Shown here piece by piece: positions 12,405 through 24,906 of a DNA stretch of 64,000 nucleotides; position 1 is the first letter of the stretch; each line of letters begins with the position of its first letter. Source of the stretch: Bagarius yarrelli (Eukaryota > Chordata > Actinopteri > Siluriformes > Sisoridae); the NCBI GenBank assembly GCA_005784505.1, contig VCAZ01000154.1, forward strand, positions 1 to 64,000, given 5' to 3'. Position numbers and translations under genes: made by a program. The notes under the pieces are model-generated. The model was not told where the DNA came from. It was given only the letters and a program-made list of their open reading frames with translations, and made no database searches.

Positions 12405-12965
12405 GTCTAACCTGAGCTTTTTGGCGATGTATGTAAAGTTGCTGGTGTGTTTAGCTTAAATAATTTACGTGCGGTCACAGCTTTTAATTCAGTAAAGTTT
12501 ATAATGCACTAATAATTAAGATATTAAATGTTAATAGTTTTAAAGATCCTGAGACAAAGAGAAAAGTGGCACCTAAAGAGGGCATCTGAAATTTGGGTTT
12601 GATGTTATTTTCTGTATGTTTATTTACATTCACTAGTTTACACATGCTAACACATAAAAGTTAAGATTAAAAAACATTACTAATTACATAGATTTATTTT
12701 TTATTTTAAAGTGGTCATGAACTACCTCATGTTGTAATTTTTACAACAAAAAAAACATTATTTAGAATAGGCTATTTTCTGTCCTGTTTTTGACAAACCC
12801 CCACCACTACCACCACCCACCCGTATTGTCTCAAAATGAATCACTTATTGCTAGGATTGGCCAAGGACGCACATCATAAGGTGCTGCTAAATGCTCAAAT
12901 CTTTTCCTCTGGTCATGGCACAGAGTCAGTCGTGAAACGCTTTATACACTCTTACAGGTTTCCAG
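12405..12965 (+). repeat. Tandem duplication, second unit (internally deleted)
   Basis: A diverged direct copy of 11158-12404. It keeps both ends of the unit but lacks the part equivalent to about 11640-12290. Confidence 0.6.
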
Positions 12966-13672
12966 CTACTGAAGAGTTCATGGTCGTCTTTTAAGTATTT
13001 TTTTTGTTTATTGCTGCACCAAATGTTCTTTATAAGTGAAAGATCTGGACTGCGGGCAGGTCAGACTCTTTTACTGCAAAGCTGCTTTTGTAATAGCTGC
13101 ATTGTCCTGCTGAAATACACAAGACCATCCCTGAAACAGATGTCATCTGGTGGGAAGCATATGTTGCTCCAAATCCTTTATATCCCTTTTTAGCATTTAT
13201 AGTGCCTTCTAAAACATGCAAGCTGCCCATACTGTATGCATTTATTTGCAAAGCAATTTGACATTGAGGAACACTTTTAAGGATTTTTACACACTCTTTC
13301 AGAGATCGGCGAGCCTCTGCCTTTCTAAGACATCCCTTTTATAGCTAATCATGTTGCAGACCTGATGGTAATTAACTTCATTATTTGCTAAATATGCTGC
13401 CAGCTGTATCTTTTTAAATTTTTTTGCTTTTTCAGCTCTTTGTTGCTCCTGTGCAAACTTTGTTTGCGAGCAGTAGCAGGCATCAAATTTTATATGAGCT
13501 TATTTAGTGGATAAAAGTGTCAAATTTCTCTGTTTAAACATTTAATTTATCTATGTTCTATTGTGAATAAAATATTGGCAAAGTAATTTAAAAGTCTTTT
13601 ACTATTTATTTTATTTAAATTTAAACAACCTCCCAATTTTTCCGGAATTTGGGTTGTAGATTATAGATCCAT
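12966..13672 (-). mobile_element. DNA transposon fragment with terminal repeat
   Basis: Text such as gtgaaagatctggactgcgg and cattgtcctgctgaaataca belongs to a widespread teleost DNA transposon read on its antisense strand. The right border, ttccggaatttgggttgta (about 13639-13657), is a typical terminus of that family. A similar terminus in the opposite sense (acctcgtttccaaagaagtt) begins near 14466. Superfamily placement is uncertain, and no transposase frame survives. Confidence 0.5.
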
Positions 13673-14460
13673 CAACAAAATGCTTTGCAAGCATTCAGTC
13701 AGGATAATAACACAAATAGAGATTTTTTTTTCTAGGTTTCCCTAGACCCACCTTTAGTACTGCATCAGTCAATCATTTGGCATATATTGCTATGAAAGAG
13801 CTCTCCATTAAAATTACAGTCTTGTTCACGTTTGAATCGGCTAAGCGCATGCTTTCACTATGAACAGCAATAGTGTTCTCTTTAAGCCGGGTGACCCTAT
13901 CTCCAGAGCGCAAAAAGTTTCCTTGTTCTCTTTAGATGCTTTGTAGGAGACTCCTATCTTACTTTCCTAACGCTCATTCTTGGCAGTCTGTTTGTTCTGT
14001 CAGGACTTTAAGGACTTACATTGACTAATATGGCAGATTTCTGCAGTCTGACTAGCTCTTTGTGTGGATGGTCAGGCTGTGTCTAAAGAGAAACTTTCAC
14101 TTTGGATTGTATATGATATTGTGCTCTTTTCAAGTTGAGGCTTACTCAGTAAGGGCTATTGCCTGGTTTTGGGCATGATCCAAAGGTATGTCTATTCAGT
14201 ATATATGATTTGCTACTAGCTGATCTTTTAATAATACCTTTACTAGGTGTTACAAATTGGATATACAATCCTTGGCAGCACAAGTGCTTTCAGTGAGTGA
14301 CTACTTTTGTTACCTCTATCCAAGCTTGTATCCTAGTTTTACAGAAGGATGTTTAACAAAGTGGATGCTCTGCAATGGTTCGTACCTGCTCTCAGGGAAC
14401 TAAGGTTACGAAAGTAAAGGGAGACATATTCTGTTTTATTACAGCAGTACACACAGATAA
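13673..14460. other. No gene seen
   Basis: I see no recognisable exon or repeat. The stretch lies between two similar transposon termini and could be the eroded interior of an element. Confidence 0.35.
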
Positions 14461-14462
14461 AA

Positions 14463-14580
14463 ATACAACCTCGTTTCCAAAGAAGTTGGGGCATTTCTAA
14501 AAAGCAATAAAAAATTAACTTGGACTTTTATTTAACAGATAAAAAGGATGAGTTTCTATTCGTACTGCTAGGCTACATTC
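14463..14580 (+). repeat. Transposon terminus, same type as at 13657
   Basis: acctcgtttccaaagaagtt resembles the inverse of the terminus at about 13639-13657. The adjoining 60 bases look like a subterminal region. Confidence 0.45.
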
Positions 14581-14816
14581 TGTTTAATTGTAGAAATTAT
14601 TGCCGACAACAGACTTGAAGTTGTGACCCTATTGTCCCAAAATAGACAGCAATCTACTCGGAAGTTTTTAAATAATACATCTTTAAACTCACAATAACTG
14701 ATTATCATAAAATAAACATTTTAAATTGTTAGTTGATCAGACCTTAGCAGTGCACTTTATAAAGACCTATTCTATAATCTATCTTAGTCAAAAATCAGCT
14801 TATTGTTTCATATATA

Positions 14817-16390
14817 TACTGCTCAAAAAAATAAAGGGAACACTACAATAACACATCCTAGATCTGAATGAATGAAATATTCTTATTAAATACTTTGTTC
14901 TTTATATAGTTGAATGTGCTGACAACACAAAAACACAAAAATTATCAATGAACAATCAAATTTATAACCCATGGAGGTCTGGATTTGGAGTCACACTCAA
15001 AATTGAAGTGGAAAAACACACTACAGGCTGATCCAACTTTGATGTAATGTCCTTAAAACAAGTCAAAATGAGGCTCAGTAGTGTGTGTGGCCTCCACGTG
15101 CCTGTATGACCTCCCTACAACGCCTGGGCATGCTCCTGATGAGGTGGCGGATGGTCTCCAGAGGGATCTGCTCCCAGACCTGGACTAAAGCATCCGCCAA
15201 CTCCTGGACAGTCTGTGGTGCAACGTGGTGTTGGTGGATGGAGCGAGACATGATGTCCCAGATTTGCTCAATTGGATTCAGGTCTGGGGAACGGGCGGCC
15301 AGTCCATAGCATCAGTGCCTTCGTCTTGCAGGAACTGCTGACACACTCCAGCCACATGAGGTCTAGCATTGTCTTGCATTAGGAGGAACCCAGGGGCAAC
15401 CGCACCGGCATATGGTCTCACAAGGGGTCTGAGGATCTCATCTCGGTACCTAATGGCAGTCAGGCTACCTCTGGCGAGCACATGGAGGGCTGTGCGGCCC
15501 TCCAAAGAAATGCCACCCCACACCATTACTGACCCACTGCCAAACCGGTCATGCTGGAGGATGTTGCAGGCAGCATAACGTTCTCCACTGTGTCTCCAGA
15601 CTCTGTCACATCTGTCACATGTGCTCAGTGTGAACCTGCTTTCATCTGTGAAGAGCACAGGGCGCCAGTGGCGAATTTGCCAATCTTGGTGTTCTCTGGC
15701 AAATGCCAAACGTCCTGCACGGTGTTGGGCTGTAAGCACAACCCCCAGTTGTGGATGTTGGGCCCTCATACCACCCTTGGGTTTCTGACCGTTTGAGCAG
15801 ACACATGCACATTTGTGGCCTGCTGGAGGTCATTTTGCAGGGCTCTGGCAGTGCTCCTCCTGTTCCTCCTTGCACAAAGGCGGAGGTAGCGGTCCTGCTG
15901 CTGGGTTGTTGCCCTCCTACGGCCTCCTCCACGTCTCCTGATGTACTGGCCTGTCTCCTGGTAGCGCATCTATGCGTCTGGACACTACGCTGACAGACAC
16001 AGCAAACCTTCTTGCCACAGCTCGCATTGATGTGCCATCCTGGATGAGCTGCACTACCTGAGCCACTTGTGTGAGTTGTAGACTCCGTCTCATGCTACCA
16101 CTAGAGTGAAAGCACCGCCAGCATTCAAAAGTGACCAAAACATCAGCCAGAAAGCATAGGAACTGAGAAGTGGTCTGTGGTCACCACCTGCAGAACCACT
16201 CCTTTATTGGGGGTGTCTTGCTAATTGCCTATAATTTCCACCTGTTGTCTATTCCATTTGCACAACAGCATGTGAAATTGATTGTCAATCAGTGTTGCTT
16301 CCTAAGTGGGCAGTTTGATTTCACAGAAGTGTGATTGACTTGGAGTTACATTGTGTTGTTTAAGTGTTCCCTTTATTTTTTTGAGCAGTG
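14817..16390 (-). mobile_element. Tc1-family transposon, near complete
   Basis: Terminal inverted repeats of about 30 bases are clear: ctgctcaaaaaaataaaggg at 14819, and its complement ending tttgagcagtg at 16390. Both ends are flanked by TA (14815-14816 and 16391-16392), the Tc1/mariner target. At 1574 bp it is full size for the superfamily. The transposase runs on the minus strand but is frameshifted. The ends are little changed relative to each other, so the insertion looks fairly recent compared with its neighbours. Confidence 0.92.
15075..16093 (-). pseudogene. Tc1-type DDE transposase, frameshifted
   Basis: The frame starts MRRSLQLTQVAQVVQLI with a helix-turn-helix (SMRAVARRFAVSVSVVSRR). 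A basic arm (RRRGGGRRRA) and a second DNA-binding part follow. Catalytic landmarks are LFTDESRF (first Asp, near 15650), MQDNARPH (second Asp, near 15350) and, in a shifted frame, PDLNPIEQIWD (Glu, near 15260). The end is a stop at 15075. At least three frame breaks are visible: after the HTH, just before MRAQHPQLG, and a one-base loss near 15290 between WPP and the third catalytic box. The protein cannot be made as it stands. Confidence 0.88.
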
Positions 16391-16504
16391 TAGATATGAA
16401 AAAGAAAAATTACTTAAAACATTGTTTGTTTCAATGTGTTGTCTCAATACAGCTATTGTCTGTTAATCCTTATGTAATTCATTTAAAATATAGTTTGGTG
16501 TTTT

Positions 16505-17605
16505 TTTATATTTTTTCCCACTGACAAAGAAAAGATCAGTCCTTGATTTATATCGTAGGTGTATTCTACCAGTAAGAGACAGAATAACAAAAACATCCCC
16601 AAAAAAATTTCAAAAACTTATAAATTGATTTTCATTTTAATAGAATAAATATAGTGAAATATTTGTATTTGATCTCCTATCAATCAGCAAGATTTATCGC
16701 TCCCATGTTTCTTTAACAAGTAATGAGCTGAGATAAGGAGCACTCCCTTAAAGGGACTCTCTTAGGTGGAGTGCTCCTAATCTCAGCTTGTTACCTATTA
16801 AAGACACCTATCCACAGAAGCAATCAATTAATTAGATTCCAAACTCTCCACCATGGTCAAGACCAAAGAGCTGTCCAAGGTTGTTCGGGACAAGACTGTA
16901 GATCTACACATCGTTAAAATGGGATAAAAGACCATCCCCAAGCAGCTTGGTCAGAAGATGATAACAGTTGATGTGATTATTTACAAATGAAAGAAACACA
17001 AACTAACTGACAATCTCCCCTTGACAGTCTGGGGCTCCATGCAAAATCACACCTCATGGAGTTTCAGTGATTATGAGAACATTGAGGAATCAACCCAGAA
17101 CTACTGACTACTAACTGAGGCCATAGTCACCAAGAAAACAATTGGTAACACATTACGCAGAAAAGGACAAGGTCCCCATGCTGAAGAAAACATGTGGCCC
17201 TAAGAACACCATCCCTACAGTCAATCATGAAGGTAGAAACATTTTGCTTTGAGGGTGTTTTTCTGACGACTTTACTGTGGCAAAGGGACAATGTACCGTC
17301 TTGGGTGAGATCCTTCTTCCCCTAGCCAGGGCCTTGAAAATGGGTCACTGATGTGTTTTCAAGCATAACAGTGACCCAAAACACGTGGCCAAAGCAACAA
17401 AGTCCTAGAGTAGCCATAGAAAATCTATAAAGGGAGCTGAAGGTTCAAGTTGCCAAATGTCATCTTCAAAACCCTAATGACTTGGAGAGGATCTGCAAAA
17501 AGAAGAGGGACAAAATCCTCAGATGTGTGCAAACCTGGTGGCAAAAAAACATGGGTTTTGCCACCAATTACTAAGAGTCTAGAAGTGGTGAACAAATTTT
17601 TTCCC
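16505..17605 (+). mobile_element. Second Tc1-like transposon, degenerate
   Basis: A 5' inverted-repeat region with cccactgacaaag and agagacagaataacaa is followed by a palindromic gagctgagataaggagc...gctcctaatctcagc motif. A transposase start at 16853 (MVKTKELSKVVRDKTVDLH) follows. Stop codons, frameshifts and a deletion that removes the first catalytic box destroy the frame. The 3' coding end (gatgtgtgcaaacctggtgg) is at about 17523. The outer inverted repeats are eroded and the right edge runs into RepA. It belongs to a different Tc1 subfamily from the element at 14817; the same family is seen as a short derivative at 39619-39983. Confidence 0.82.
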
Positions 17606-18035
17606 AGACTGAGACAAGCTAGTTAGCTTTGGGGTAAGCCAACCGCTCCTCACGATGTCTAACTTTTTTCAGAAAAGTCCAACTTTAAAAACGTATTTTT
17701 AAGTACGTCTGAGACAAAGTTTTGCTAATCTGGGCTAGGCTGGGTTAGGGTTAGGGTCTTTAACAATATTAACCAATTAGCAATTTGCCACTACTAATAT
17801 GGTTAAGGTTACATTGGCACTACAGATTCTGAAGGCTTTGGCAGATTACATTAACATGGCAGCACATAGGTACTGAAATCTGATTGGACAAAAGATCCAC
17901 ATACACAACATCCACATACACGTACTGGAAGCAGTGCAGCCGAAATAAACACAATGAAATAAAGAGAATAAACTGTTGGAAATAAATTAATACAGTTTCA
18001 TAAAACAAATATAAGCATGTAGGTCAGCTTCTGAT
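17606..18035 (+). repeat. RepA dispersed repeat copy
   Basis: It shares with the copies at 25181 and 26417 the blocks acaagctagttagctttg, cactactaatat, cagattacattaacatggc, tctgattggacaaaa and actgttgg. It starts abruptly at the Tc1 relic and ends near ttctgatagtgta. Confidence 0.7.
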
Positions 18036-18780
18036 AGTGTACATCATATTAATCACGGCTAATTAAATGTATTTACTGTATGTTATTATTTAGTTTGGTT
18101 TTATATATACTTTCGGTAAATGTATAGTACTAAATACTGCAATTATTTAAATTAGATAAGCATAACGTATATTTAATTTTCTTCAAATACATTATATATT
18201 ATCTCTTATTAAATTCATGTATATGTGTCTTACCTCAGCTTTAATTAAAGCAATAAAAGCACTGTGATTCATTTACATTAGAAAATAATTTCTTAACCAA
18301 TAGCCAGCATATGAAATCTAATCAGAAAATGATTGAGGTAATTAGAACACTGTCATTACAATATCTGCCTTGAAAAATGCTTTTATATTAAGAAATGTAA
18401 GATGGTACTCTGATACCGTATTTTAAGGCTGGCAAGACTAGTCTGTACTGTTTAAAAGGGCCTGCTGGGATATTATTTTTTTTGTTCTCTTAGTTCGATA
18501 ATCAAGTGTAATTTCAGTCTTTATTAAGGCGCACATTTTTGGAACTGAAAATCCAAACCCTAGTGGTCAGAAGCATTGTTTGCAACAGTAGAAGCATAAA
18601 AAGTAATAGAAAGTAGTGGTGTTTGTTTCTTGTTTTTGATTTTAGTCTATGTATACTTATTTATCTCACACCTGACAAATTTTACACATCAGAAAAAATG
18701 TAAGTGTTATTATTCACAAAACAGCATCTGAAACTATAAACAATCTCACCTACCATATACTGACAAAATGCTGATTTCAT
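18036..18780. other. No gene seen
   Basis: AT-rich sequence with no recognisable exon or repeat. Confidence 0.4.
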
Positions 18781-18784
18781 CTGA

Positions 18785-18975
18785 GTTTTAGCTTCTCATT
18801 ATACTCTTGACTTGGTTGCACTAACTGAAACTGAGATCTCTACTTTCAAATATCATGCAGTTACAGTTATCACTTTAATCAATCCTCCAAACATTGTTGT
18901 CTACAAACCTCCTGGTCATCTAGAGGGAAAAATAGACACACTCCTTTGCCTCCTTATGCAGTGTCTGTTCTGGTG
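18785..18975 (+). mobile_element. LINE endonuclease fragment (L2/Rex1-like)
   Basis: The frame reads LVALTETEIST and, further on, IVVYKPPGHLEGKIDTLLCL. These correspond to the TETWL and YRPPG segments of fish L2/Rex1 endonucleases. Only a short fragment remains. Confidence 0.55.
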
Positions 18976-19019
18976 CTGGTCACAGTATGTTGGAACAATT
19001 CAGTTTAACAAATGAGTTT

Positions 19020-19765
19020 GAGAATCAGAATCATTTATTGATCCCATTAGAGAAATAAAGTTGCAGCTGTTCATAGTAGCAGTTCATAATCAGATTAAGT
19101 AAAATAAAATAATTAAAATAAAATGCAAAAGTTAGAAATAATGTGGCATGAAATCTATATAGTTTATCTATTATAAAAACACAAAAGAGGTGTCAACCAC
19201 ACAGAAGTGCTGAGCTGATGGTGTCAAAAGCATTGTTAAAGTCAAAGAAGACCCTTACAGTGCTGGACAGTTTATCCAAATGTGAGTACATATGGTTCAG
19301 CAGGTAGGTAGATGATGCTATCTTTAACTTACAGTCTTGGCAAACTGGAGTGGGTTTGGATATGGGCTGACTATTGTCTGTGGCTGTTCGAGAACGAGTC
19401 TCTCTTTAGGGTCTTTGTGATGTGGGAGGATACAGCCACCGGCGTGTTACCCTTGGAGCCACTGGAACAACATGTCTTTGGTACAGGAACAGGGCAAGAC
19501 GTTTTATAACACAGGGACTCGTTTCAGATCCGGATACATATTTAAAAGAAAGGATGCCTTTCAGCTGAGCCATAAGGTCTTTAGCACTCTGGTACTACTA
19601 CCATCCGGCCTGGCAGCTTTTGCTGCACAGAATCTTTTTGGGTCTTTAGTCAGCTGGTCATTTGTAAACTGCATTGTCGTTACTGTTTTGTTAACAAAAA
19701 TAGCAAGCCCCCTGCCTTTCTGTTTACCACTCATTGTGCAGTCTCTGTCCACCTGAACAGTCTAA
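19020..19765 (-). mobile_element. L2-like LINE fragment, antisense
   Basis: On the minus strand, a fragment with GKQKGRGLAIFVNK (endonuclease) and KAARPDGSSTRVLKT (start of the reverse transcriptase) is followed by an FVDFNNAF-like motif A. The 3' end (aataaatgattctgattctc in antisense at 19020) is a standard L2 tail. Heavily deleted. Confidence 0.7.
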
Positions 19766-20710
19766 AAGTCGTCTAAGCTTACATTGTAATCTGGGATGTC
19801 CCAGTGTAGCCGCGCCTTTCTGTAACCCATTACGCTATACTTACATTGACTCTGGGTTAGCACCGTTAGCCTATCCTCTTTATTTGTCAATGATCTTACA
19901 TTCTCCATTGCCTTCTTTTTCTTTGTGCCCCTACTGCTGTCTTGTCCTCCTTCCTCTACCCTTTTTTTCCTGAGGCTTTCTACTGGGCCCCTCTGGCCCT
20001 AACTAGGATGACTCGGCAGCTGTCTTAGAGCAATCAAGTGGTTGTGATTGTAAGCAATGTCAGCATCGGTGTTGTCCCCAAGAGGTATGGTTTTCCAGTA
20101 CAGTGCTCAAATGGGCAGAGGAATAATTAAAACTACTTCAAACTTCATTTTTTTAGTGTGAACAAGTCTATCAGGATATTTATGTAAGCTTAAAAGAATT
20201 TAAAACTTATTTACAGAAAAGTTAAAAAAAAAAGTGTCACACCAGAAAAAAAAGCAAAAAAGCAAATGCACACCAGGTACTTAGTTAACATATTGAAATA
20301 TTTATAATGACACATTTAAGTAAATCCAAATTTTATTATTATCATTATTATTAGAATTGGTAGTAGTATTAATATTATCATTGCAAAAAGTGACTATTTA
20401 AAAAGTAAAAGTAAAATAATCACCTAGTAAAAAATAATCAACCAAGAACAATGCATATTTTTACAAAAAAAAATAAAATAAATAAAAATACTTTATGCCG
20501 AATTATGTAAACTTATTATTTATACTTTTATAATAACAATATATTACCTTAACTTGATTTATATGTATTTGTAGGATCACCCAAATGTTGCTACACATGT
20601 TCTCAAATGTATGACTGAATGTAATGAATGATTAATGTAATATGTCATAATTGTTTACAGCCCTTTGTGCTTTCGGATTGCAGCAAAATATTTAGCCATT
20701 TGTGTAATTA
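19766..20710. other. ripor3 downstream flank / 3' UTR region
   Basis: AT-rich. Minus-strand AATAAA-like signals lie beyond the ripor3 stop, for example near 20332-20337, but none can be chosen. No other gene is seen. Confidence 0.4.
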
Positions 20711-23700
20711 CTAAAAGATTGTGATTTCTGTTTTTAGGTTTTTATAAATTTCCTTTTGTAGCTCAGTGCAGATCTGGTCCATTCTTTGGAAGACTTTGTG
20801 ACCTTTTTTCCCTGCAATAAAATGGCAGAATAGTGGCAGAATATTGAACATTAAACTGTTTTATACTAATATTAGTGTACTTCTGAAACATTACAGAGTG
20901 TATGTAAAATGTTTGTGGTTTTCTGAAATAAACAACATTTGTTTAAAATTTGTCTTGTTATTATAAATTTTTTTAAATATATTTACAGACCAAGATTCAT
21001 TGACTATTGCGTAATTGCTTCATAATTATCTCTCATATATTCACTAAATAATTACACTAAACTAATAGCATTAATTATAGACTACAAAAAAAATCTCAAT
21101 TATTTTTTTATCCATTTGTGATGTTACTACATATTTCAATTAGAATGAATAGAATGCTATGTACCACTTTATTTAGTGAAAAAAAAGTAGGTGTACTTAT
21201 GGCATCAGGTAAAAACGTTACCAAATGAAATAATTGTTTCTCTGGCTGCATTCCTTAGCTCTTCATCAGTAGAATGCCAAAGCTCAGCCACCTGCTCAGC
21301 ACTTTCACTGGCCTAGAACATAGATTGCATAGTCTTAAATTTTACTCATCTAAATCATCTTTGTGCACCCAGCTGTGCTGGAATATACACATCACCAAAG
21401 GATAGACATATTTCATAGCAGGTATTAATTTGATGGTTGAAGACTCAAATAAATGTAACTTGTGGAAAGCAGTAAATCAGCACAGGATACAAAATTACTT
21501 TTAGGGGTATTTATTCTGACTGCTGTCTTTTAAAAGGACAGTGATCGATGGGAGTAAATAACAAAAAAATCTTTGTCTAAAATAGATTAATCTAGTCAGA
21601 GGGGTCACAAGCCAGTGAATTCGGTGTCAGTCCCAAGCTTGCATAGAAAGAGAGGGTTGTGTCAGGAAGGTCATCCAACATAAAACATTGCCAAATCTAA
21701 ATATGCGAATCATCAGTCGTAATTTCATACCGGATCAGTCGAGGCCTGAGTTAACAATGACCCTCATCAGCGTCGTTGGTCAAAAGGAAAAGAGGAGGAT
21801 GCATTAATAGACAGAAAAGGTAAAGGAAAGGCAATAGTGTAGGACTGAGAATAGCGACGCAGAATGTTGCGACAATGACAGGGAAAGGTAGAGAGCTGGT
21901 TGATATGATGGAAACAAGGAAGGTAGATATATTGTGTGTACAGAAGACCAGATGTAAAAAATGGAAAGGCTCGTAGTATGGGATCGGGATTCAAGTTGTT
22001 TTATCATGGTGTGGATAGGAAGAAAAATGGGGAGGGTTGATCCTGAGAGAAGGAGGAGTGTGAAAAATGTTCTGGAGGTGTGAAGAGTGTCAGACAGGGT
22101 GATAAGTCTAAAGTAAGAAATTGAAAGGCTGATGGTGAATGGTGTAAGTGGTTATGCCCCACAAGTAGGTTGTGAGTTAGAAGAGAAAGAGAAGAGAAGA
22201 GGTAAGCCTTAAAGAAGTGTGACATAGAAAAGTCTGAGAAAAGTCAACAGAAATAAAAGGATTCAGGATGGCTTTAATGAGGATGAAAAGAGGAAAGGCA
22301 TTTGGACCTGATGAGAAACTGGTAAAGGTTTGGAAATGTCTAGGAGAGGCAGCGGTGGAATTACTTACTAGATTGTTTAATAGGATTTTAGTAAGGGAGA
22401 AGATGTCTTGGATGAGAAAGAAATGGATGAGAAATGTACTGGTGCCTATCTTTAAGAACAAGAGTGATGTGCAGTTGTAACAACTACAGAGGCATAAAGT
22501 TGATAAGTCGTACAATAAAGGTATGGGAGTAGTGAAAGATAGGTTACGGAGGGTGGTAGATATAGTACAGAGATGGTCATAGGGCGCTGCATTGTGTAGA
22601 CCTGGAGAAAGCTCATGACAGGGTACCAAGAGAGGAGCTTTGCCATTGTATGAGGAAGTCAGGAATAACAGAAAAGTATTTCAGGGTAATGCAGGATATG
22701 TATGACGGGAGCAGGACAGTGGTGACAGCAACCAATTTATGACTAGCGCTCATAGCGTTCATCGGCTACATAAATTGGGATATTTATGTGAAAGTATACC
22801 TCATCCAGGCGTTTTTTAGGAGTTCAAAATATTTTTCGTTGCATGCAGACATAAAATGTCAGTTCAAAAAATGCAACACAAGTTTTTTTACGTAGCGTAT
22901 AGGTAAAAATGATATATGTAGTGTTATCTTTATTTTAGATGTCAAAAGAGCTTTGTGTTCTATTTTATTTGGGCCCAAATGGCTCTTTGAGTGTTAAATG
23001 TTGCTGAGCCATGTTCTAGAATAATGCCTTTATTATATTTATAACCTATTAATTGTTGTTGTCAACTACAATAAAAAGTGTAATTGTTACCTTTAGGCAT
23101 TTTAGTGCTAAACAAGCCTGCCGCTGCACCTGAGTGTCATTATCTTTTAATAGCCATGTATAGTGAACAAAGGCCTGTTAAGGTCAACAAAGTGAAATAA
23201 TTAGTTTTACATTTCTTCCTGAAATATGAACAAATATTTTTTTTCAAAAACATAAATATACATACATATATATATATATTTCAGTAAGCTGCTTGTTCCA
23301 TACCTTTAGCCTGAAAGACTTATAGTTTGAGGCCCTAGAAAGACAGGAGGCAGCTAAAATTGCAACCTTTTGACTATCATCTGTAAGTAACTTGGCCAAG
23401 AGACAGAGGGTTTGTCCCATTGGTTGCAGTTCTGATATCTTCCTTCCTTTGAGATTTTTAAGAACCCTCCTTCTCTTTGGGGTCTGTAGGCATGATATCC
23501 AATACACTGAAACAGAAATACAATTTTTTTAACAGTTTAACAGTTGTATGTTCATGACGATGCACATAACTGGGATAAAGGGCTTGAGCCCTTTTTATTT
23601 GCATGAGGTACAAGCCTCCACAGTGTTTTTCCCATTCTAATTGGTACACGGTCGCAAACCACGTAGCATCCTTAATAGTTAGGGAAATTTGCAAGGATGG

Positions 23701-24906
23701 TACCTTCAGCGTGTAAAAACGAAATTCAATATGTCCTTGACCTGCAAGCAAAACCCCACACTTCGCATGGCCAAAAATCCTTTCGCAATTGTGCATCCTC
23801 ATTGTCTTCAGATCATGTTGACTGAATTAAAAATATTGACAAAAGTTGACCAGTTTAAGATCCTAGTAGGAAAATAAACAGTTTATACTTGTGTTAAACC
23901 CCTTGTAAATCCCCTATGTAAAATTTCCCAGCCCTGATGGCCACAGATTCTAAAGTTTTCTGAATTTTCAACCCTTTAGAAAAACCATAGGGTCCTGTGC
24001 CTAATTTGTTAAGGTGTAGATTTGGAATATAATTTCAAAATTTATATTTATAATGATTTCTTATTTAAAGTATATATTTGGTGTTGAGCTACATTGTGCA
24101 TTTACCTTCTGTAGACATTTGAGAGATGTGCTCTCCAAAGTTGGTGATCTTCCAGCGGTTAAGGTAGACATGTAACTGAAACAATGTTACTAGATCTGTT
24201 GTGCATGCTGCAAGTGGGACAATCATAGAGGAGGACTGGATCTGCTGCAGAAACTGAGAAAAGACTAGTAGAAATATGTTAGAGAACAAATATATATACT
24301 ATACAAAATATATATACTATATATATAATATATATACATAAATTCTATAGAATAGAATAGAATAGAATAGAATAGAATAGAATAGAATAGAATAGAATAG
24401 AATAGAAACCTGTGTCGGCCTGGCCTGGCAATTTGGCTTTTACTTTGTGAATGAATCGCTTGCGTACCATCCTGAGGAATGAGTCAGCAGTGCAACAAAA
24501 TGCTGGGGTACTTTCACAGCACTCATCCCACATCATCATAACATTTTTTATCTTGGGTACACCAAACCACACTAAAAGTAATAGGGTAATAAAACAAGAT
24601 AAATTTTAAAAGCACTTTTGAAACTAAAGTCTTATATCTTCAGCAACTTGAATTTAAGCTTCAAAAGATATAACTTAAATTATACTATGGCCAAATCTCT
24701 CCTGTATGTGTTAGCCAAAAGGACAAAATAATTTTGTAAACAAAAAAAAAAGATTCACTTCTGCTATTTTGCCACTTACTTGTTTCTAAGATATAGTGGG
24801 TCTTTTTATGTGCAAAAGTGGCAATTCTTTCAAGTACACCAGTTTGCTGTGATATTTCTTCCAGGATATACTGTCGCATGTACTTCAAATTAGACACCCT
24901 CAGTGC
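20711..24906 (-). CDS. ripor3: ripor3 exons 16-22: C-terminal helical repeats
   Basis: Residues 637-944, an alpha-helical ARM/HEAT-like tail. Anchors are RQYILEEISQQ (exon 16), RKRFIHKVKAKLPGQ (17), TLFQLHVYLNRW (18), LKNLKGRKISELQPMGQTL (19), RQACLALKCLK (20), LRNAARETIISFG (21) and FQRMDQICTELQ with the final EITIF (22). Exons 20 and 21 are separated by an intron carrying an antisense RTE element. Confidence 0.93.

Noticed and set aside
17739..17757. TTAGGG-like telomeric repeat
   Set aside because: Only about two units within a RepA copy; too short to be an interstitial telomere.
22177..22629. 150-codon open frame on the minus strand
   Set aside because: It is the antisense of an RTE LINE reverse-transcriptase segment, with no recognisable domain of its own.
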